DNA of 64,000 nt, from assembly GCF_041146795.1 (NCBI RefSeq), contig NC_135176.1, positions 19,727,786 through 19,791,785 of the forward strand, read 5' to 3'. This document shows positions 58,352 to 64,000 of this stretch, piece by piece. The notes beneath the pieces were generated by a model. That model saw only the letters and a list, made by a program, of their open reading frames with translations, had not been told where the DNA came from and made no database searches. The translations under genes were made by a program, and so were the position numbers. Every line of letters starts with the position of its first letter. The first letter of the stretch is position 1. Source of the DNA: Maylandia zebra (taxonomy: Eukaryota > Chordata > Actinopteri > Cichliformes > Cichlidae).

Positions 58352-61300
58352 TACTTTCCCACATCTCCCTTTTTGTCTCGAGAATCTGAAGTGCAGCGGT
58401 CAGGCTTTTACAAAGTTCATTCATTATTCAGTGAACTGGGATTCTTGTTATCAGAGAAACATTTGTTTCATTCTATTTAACTCTCTTGTATCCTGCATGA
58501 ATATATGCATGACTTTAGCCATTTAATTTGTTGTTCTTGTTTCTTTTTGTTGATTCACCTGTGCTTGAAAATGATTTATCAATTGCTCATGAAGATGATG
58601 TGCCATATATTTGTGTCAACAGCACCAATGTGGTGATGAACTACTCAGAAATCGAGTCCAAGGTGAGAGAGGCCACCAATGATGACCCCTGGGGACCCTC
58701 TGGACAACTAATGGGAGAAATAGCCAAGTAGGTCATGTATTCACTCAGAGAGTGAGCGTATGTGTAGTGTAATCTGTGTAAATGACTTGCCTGCATTTGG
58801 TTTCTAAGCTTTTTAATGCTGTTTATTGTTTTTTGTATTTGTAGATCTACCTTCATGTATGAGCAGTTCCCAGAGGTGATGAACATGCTGTGGACCAGGA
58901 TGCTGAAGGACAACAAAAAGAACTGGAGACGAGTCTACAAGGTACTGTTGGATTATTGTTGTGTACAAACCTGACTGAGGCAATTTTGGTCTCATGTCCT
59001 ATAGGTGTTTTTTTTTTGTTTGTTTGTTTGTTTGTTTTAAATCTGACATACTGGTTTACTTATATTTTTGAACACTGTCTGCTGTCAGACTTCATATGAA
59101 GAAAATGAACTTAAGCCTCAGTCACGCAGCTGTGGAGATTAGTTTGTGTTTAAGATTTTTAGAAAGAGGAAAGGGAACTTTAACACACTCTGAATTTGAG
59201 CATTTTTAGGAAACATTATTTCTCACTAACATCAACCAAATCTGACTCTTAATTTTTATTTAAGAAAAAATAAAATTTTCATCCTGTTTTCGCTTACTTC
59301 TATCTCTCTTTTTTTTTTTTTTCTTTTTTTTTTTACCAGGCCTTACTGCTGCTGGCCTACCTGATCAGGAATGGCTCTGAAAGGGTCGTCACCAGTGCCA
59401 GAGAACACATTTACGACCTGAGATCTCTAGAAAACTACCACTTCATTGGTGTGTGTCTAAATGAATTTAATTGTTCTTTGTGGTCCAAAGTCTTCTTAAT
59501 GTTCTGTGAATTTGAGCTGTGATGTGGTTATGTCTAAAAGAAATCTAGCATTTAGCTTCCAAGACATTGACCCGGGTGGCTGACTCTGGAAGAAAGGTTA
59601 CAGTGTTGCTCAAAGTACTGTTGATAATAAATGTCACAGCTGTCCAGGTAATTGTCTTGTTTTCATTTCTGTGTTGCATGTGTCTTCTGTGTCCAGATGA
59701 GAGTGGTAAAGATCAGGGTATTAATGTGCGTCAAAAGGTGAAGGAGATGGTGGAGTTCATCCAGGATGATGACAGATTAAGAGAAGAGAGGAAGAAGGCC
59801 AAGAAGAACAAGGATAAATACATTGGCGTCTCCTCTGACAGTATGGGCGGAGGAGGGGGCAGCTTTAAGAACTGTAAGTAATGTGCTGGGTTTTCTTTGA
59901 CAGCCCAACTAATAACATAACTTTCCCCATCCAAAAATTTGTAAGGAGATTGTACAAAGCACAGTAGACTTGATTTTATTTTATTTATGAAAATGTTAAA
60001 CCAGCGTTACCTGTATTATCTTTTTATTTATTTATTTATTTTTTTATTGCTGTTAATTAATTCATTAACTTGTATTTGAGTTTGTCTTTTATTGATTAGG
60101 TAGACACTATACACCTATCTACTTCTATATCTCATATAAATAGTATAGATACTATGCATGTGCAGTTAGGTTTATACTAGTGGTACCAAAGACTGTTCAT
60201 CCTTTGTTTGATTCGTATGAAACTGAATCATCTCCAGTTCTGTCATCTTTCCCTTCAGCTAATGAGTTGGATCGGAATAAATGGGATGAAGACTGGGATA
60301 AAAGCAGAGGATCTTTCCCTTTTAGTGAGAAGCTCGGAGAGATCAGTGATAAGATTGGCAGCACCATTGATGACACTCTGAACAAGTTCAGGAAGAAGGA
60401 ACGAGATGACTCGCCTGACAGAATTAGGTAAACATGCATTCTGGAATAATAATAATGAAAACTGATCTGTGCATGATTGCGGGGTTTAAGCTGCAGAAGA
60501 TGTTATCACAGTAGCCAACTGAGTGCTCATAATAAATAAACAAAAATGAATGCATGGTCACCCACACATTGAACATCAAATGGTTTAATGTTTAAACCAC
60601 CGGGACCTGGATTACTCATCCAACCAATAATGTGCACCGACATACAGTTATAGCACAATAACAACGAAACCAAAGAAAAATCTCCTGAGCGCTTATACAT
60701 CCTTCTTGTGGTTGCCATAGTGACAATGAGGAGGACCGAGCATCAAGAAACGGTAGGCAGGAAGCACTCGAGTTCAAGGATGAGGAGGAAACAGTCACAA
60801 CAAAGAGCATTCAGATCACACAAGCAACTGAAACCACCACCACCACCACACGGAAGCGCACCGTGGCAGCAACCAACAAGACCCTGGACCTGGGTGCTGC
60901 AGCCAACTATACTGGAGACAAGAGCCCAGAGGAGAAGGTATTTGCACATGCTCCTTACCAGATGTGTTAGAGTTTCAGTGTACTTGCACATGTGGACACT
61001 TTCCTCCTGCATTCTCTCTAGCCATCAAGCAGGCAGTCTTCCAGCAGTGGCCTGGCTGACCTGCTTGTGATCGACCCTTTATCCAATCAGAGCACTACAA
61101 CAGGTAAATGAAAACTGCTTTTGTCACTTTTTTTTTTCTAGAATTTTGTATGAGTCAGTTTTTGTGTTGATATCTCCAGGTGGCAGTTCAAACCTCATTG
61201 GTGGTTTTGCAGACTTCTCATCTCCTGCAGCTTCTGCCAGCCTCCCGACCTCCACCGGTAAACCTTATTTTAGTGCTGGCTTCATACTGTAGAATAATAC

Positions 61301-63584
61301 TCTTGACGTTTACTACCACTTATCATAGGCATAAATGTCTTGGTAATTTTTTTATTTTTATTTATTTTTCTTGTTCTTTGAACTGTTCTTTTTCCAGGGT
61401 GAAATTATTTTAAACCAGTCATCTTTAATGACTGGAAAAAAAACAGGAGCTGGGTGCACGAGTTAAATTAATTTAGAATTTTCTCTAATATAAACAGGAT
61501 CAAAAGTTATATGCACAAATATATCCATACACCCCAACTCATACACCTAAACAGAAAAATGAGTACAGTTGTGGGATTCAGGAGGTGGGGGAACACTAAG
61601 ATCTGTTGTAGTCACTTAGCATGGCAAAAAGAATCACAACTCAATTTTTGTTGTGAGCTCTAGTAAATTATTTATTTACTGGATTTATTTACATATTTAA
61701 TTATGTATTTATTTATTTTTTTAAAGTTTGCAGGCTGTGATCAGCTCACCTGCTGCTCTTTGTGGATTTACAAAACTGAATTTAACAATATGTAAGCAAA
61801 TGTCTCATATGCTAACTCGGCGGCTTTACATTTCCTACTGTGACACTATACTGTAGATTATCTTTTAACTAGACCATATACAGTTGGTATTTAGTGAATT
61901 AATTGAAGCTTGTACAGCTTAAATGTAGATTGATCTATTATGCTTTATGTAGCCGAATACCGACATCCGCACCGTAGCCACTGTGCACCAGTGCAACTTA
62001 GAATTCACCACAGGTACAAGCTGTAAGCTTGCTGCAGGCTAACTTATTTATCCTGCACAAAACTACCCAGTATTTTCATGCAATGTTTGAATAATGCAAA
62101 GTTGGTATAAAAGTAAACATTTGTCAGAAATACAAATACTCAAGTAAAGTATGGATACCTGAAAATTCCACTTAAGGACGGTAATGAAGTATTTGTACTT
62201 CATTAATTCCCACATTTGGTTTGGGATCATTGTCTTGTTGGAACAACCAACTGTGTCTATGTTTTAACCATCCATCTATGGATTTGAGGTGAAGTTGAAG
62301 AATTTGCAGGTAGTCCTCCTCTCTTAGTTCAGTTTTTGCAATGTACCACCCAAACAGCCCCAGAGCATGATGCTACCACCACCATGCTTAACAGTTGGTA
62401 CAGTGTTCTTGGGTCTGAAAGCCTAACGTTTACTCCTCCAAACATAACTCTTTCTGTTATGGCCAATCTGTACTTCATGTCCATAAAACCTTTTTCTAGG
62501 CTTTTGGCTTGGTCATGTAGGCAGCTGGAAATTTCACTTGAGCTTGAAGGTGTCGATTTTGGAGCAGGGGCTTTTTTCTTAGTTAACAGCCACTGCCCAT
62601 TGCGAGGTAAAACTCGCTTCACTGTGGACAGTGACCCTGGAGTTTCAGCAGTCATTTAACATTTATGCTGAACAATCATTTGACCCTGGAAAAACGGACT
62701 GTCAAAGAAATCATTATAAGCCCAAAATTACTGTGATATTTGTGCCCTTGAGTGGATGTAAACTTTGGACTATACTTTTATGTAGACTTTTTTCTTTTTT
62801 TGAGAATGTATATTTAGTAACACATTTTTAAAGAAGGATGCAGTAAAGGAGTGGAGCAGCTCCTGTCAATATGTTACAACTAAACGTACCTTTGCCGTCC
62901 AATTGGCAGCTGCTGCATCATCCAATGGAAATGGAGAATTTGGGGACTGGAATGCCTTCTCTGCCAGTCCTCCAGCATCATCTAGTTCTGGTCCCTCCCA
63001 ACCTGTCGCTGACTTGTTTGGCAGCGTTCAGTCACCCACAGCCCCGACCTCCAGTACCACCTCTATTCCACCTTCTGCTGAGCTTTTGGACTTGATGAGT
63101 GGAGTTAACAATCAAATAACCAGTCCACATACAACACTTAGTGCCTCTCAGAGCCTGACGTTCTCTCTGGGAGGGGTGACACCCGGTGCTTCTGGTGGTT
63201 TACCCACCATGCCCCTCTCTCGTTCTCAACAGGTAGGTGCAGTAACAAGGTGGTCTCATTTTTCTCATGAAATAAAATAACTAAATAAATAAAAATTGGG
63301 GGAGGGCACTTCAGTTGAGAATGTACATTTTCAATTATTATACATATCACTATATTTATTTTTGTATTGTGTAAAGAAAACATTTTTATTTGTTTTTCAG
63401 AGTTTGGGAGCCATGTCATCTCAGCCACCCATAGGACAACAGCAGAAGGTTGGCGTTGGAGGTCAGGGAACATTAGGGTCAACCTGGTCTGACCCCTCTG
63501 TCAACATCAGCTTGGACTTCCTTTCAGCAGGCTTCAACCCCACTAAGACGCCACCCACACTCAACAATATCATCCAGCAGCAAG
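56138..63584 (+). CDS. clint1: Clathrin interactor 1 / epsinR (3' end off the window)
   Basis: Adaptor for clathrin-coated vesicles at the trans-Golgi network and endosomes. Its ENTH domain binds phosphatidylinositol 4-phosphate and the SNARE Vti1b; its tail binds clathrin, AP-1 and GGAs. Exons: 56138-56178, 58623-58727, 58845-58941, 59340-59448, 59697-59873, 60259-60427, 60721-60937, 61022-61103, 61180-61257, 62910-63232 and 63401-63584, all GT-AG and phase-consistent, giving about 527 residues so far. The start [20 protein letters not shown] is that of the family. The ENTH domain (about 10-150) contains [14 protein letters not shown] and [15 protein letters not shown]-like sequence. The linker has [20 protein letters not shown]. 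The tail carries ear-binding-type motifs GGFADFSS and EFGDWNAF, then [13 protein letters not shown]. The human motif LVDLFDG is LADLLVID here. Intron 1 is 2.4 kb. Human CLINT1 is on another chromosome from ASL-TPST1. Confidence 0.95.
56282..56289. promoter_or_regulatory. Consensus CRE in clint1 intron 1
   Basis: Perfect palindrome TGACGTCA within GTGACGTCACGGCGG, 104 bp downstream of the exon 1 donor, in CG-rich sequence continuous with the promoter. With the CRE-like TGACGTCG at 55927 it suggests CREB/ATF binding around the start. Confidence 0.5.
56290..58258. other. clint1 intron 1
   Basis: No gene or named repeat recognised. An AAG repeat occurs near 57985-58000. Confidence 0.35.
58259..58349. 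repeat. Poly-T followed by (CA)n
   Basis: 31 T (58259-58289), then CTT and about 57 bp of CA repeats (58293-58349), in clint1 intron 1, about 270 bp upstream of exon 2. Confidence 0.95.
61258..62909. other. clint1 intron 9
   Basis: Holds the Tc1 fragment below. CAAGTAAAGTATGGATACC (62141-62159) resembles a common fish MITE that may be nested in or next to it. Nothing else recognised. Confidence 0.35.
62200..62660 (-). mobile_element. Decayed Tc1-like transposase fragment in clint1 intron
   Basis: On minus, [14 protein letters not shown] near 62625 corresponds to the linker region of Tc1 transposases. Further on, [20 protein letters not shown] and a frame-shifted [16 protein letters not shown]-type region (ACTGTTAAGCATGGTGGTGG on minus) are recognisable. 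This is a different Tc1 family from the four copies at 28.9-47.5 kb. Ends are not certain; ATGTAAACTTTGGAC near 62757 may be one terminal repeat. Confidence 0.65.
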
Positions 63585-64000
63585 GTATGTGTGTATTACA
63601 CAGTATGAGGAAACAAATAAGGATTTTAATTGATGCACATTACAGATTTAGTGTAATGGCAAAGTCAAAAGACCTTTTGGATATTCAATACTGTAGAAAA
63701 GTTTAAGTAAAGTGAAGATGTTTTTAAATAATAATCCCCTGCATGAAGAGTTAATGTGCAATAAACAGAACGTTACAAAGTTGGTGTTCGTCCATAGACT
63801 TGCACTCATTTATTGAAAGTACTTGGCGTTCCAGAGAGGTTGCTCCTGTTGATGGTATGAAAGATGCATGTGGCTTTAAGGGTTAGAAATTGTCTGCATT
63901 CCTTTTAATGGCCAGCAGGGGTTGACTTTTAGTTCTAGAGCAGTCAATGGGAGGAAAAGCCCTCAGCTCCCTCACTCTGTGAGCTCAGTAAACCTAATTT
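63585..64000. other. clint1 intron 11 start
   Basis: Begins with donor GTATGT after CAGCAGCAAG. No repeat or exon recognised to the window end. Confidence 0.5.

Noticed and set aside
58125-58526. Frames with Val-Cys, His-Thr, Lys or Phe runs
   Set aside because: Translation of the poly-T/CA repeat in clint1 intron 1.

Overview
The window is vertebrate nuclear DNA. Genes have many GT-AG introns, intergenic DNA is AT-rich, long CA/GT and homopolymer tracts are common, and Tc1, hAT and LINE copies are dense. Gene content (asl, crcp, tpst1, a TMT-type opsin, clint1, claudin-3/4-like genes, finTRIM remains) and repeat types point to a percomorph teleost, possibly cichlid-like. The species is an inference.

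Layout. 1-5.9 kb: argininosuccinate lyase on the minus strand; its 3' end lies off the left edge. 5.9-10.4 kb: sparse DNA with a LINE scrap and two fragments of transposon-associated proteins (a THAP zinc finger on minus, a YqaJ/SWIM-type start on plus). 10.9-13.6 kb: a two-exon FAM111-type trypsin-like protease with a complete catalytic triad. 15.0-19.2 kb: two tandem single-exon claudins with a Tc1-like transposon inserted between them. 20.0-21.0 kb: a dead finTRIM followed directly by a dead tail of a second FAM111 gene. 21.1-26.9 kb: a transposon cluster with two internally deleted LINEs, a LINE tail and a two-exon hAT/ZBED transposase that still reads through. 28.3-31.0 kb: crcp (RNA polymerase III subunit RPC9). 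33.4-45.6 kb: tpst1-like tyrosylprotein sulfotransferase. 46.2-50.2 kb: a five-exon TMT opsin on minus, convergent with tpst1. 51.3-54.5 kb: two hAT-type elements with perfect 8-bp target duplications, one carrying a nested Tc1. 56.1-63.6 kb onward: clint1 (epsinR), running off the right edge.

The host genes are mostly unrelated housekeeping or tissue genes held together by ancestry. ASL, CRCP and TPST1 are also neighbours on human 7q11, but asl is inverted here relative to the other two. The FAM111, claudin and finTRIM block between asl and crcp is the lineage-specific, fast-evolving part. I found no convincing new multi-gene system. The best leads are the FAM111/finTRIM decay block, the DD37E Tc1 copy with a truncated DNA-binding region, the RT-less restriction-endonuclease LINE, and the THAP plus YqaJ/SWIM-like fragments. 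I recognised no LTR retroelement, Polinton or CRISPR array.
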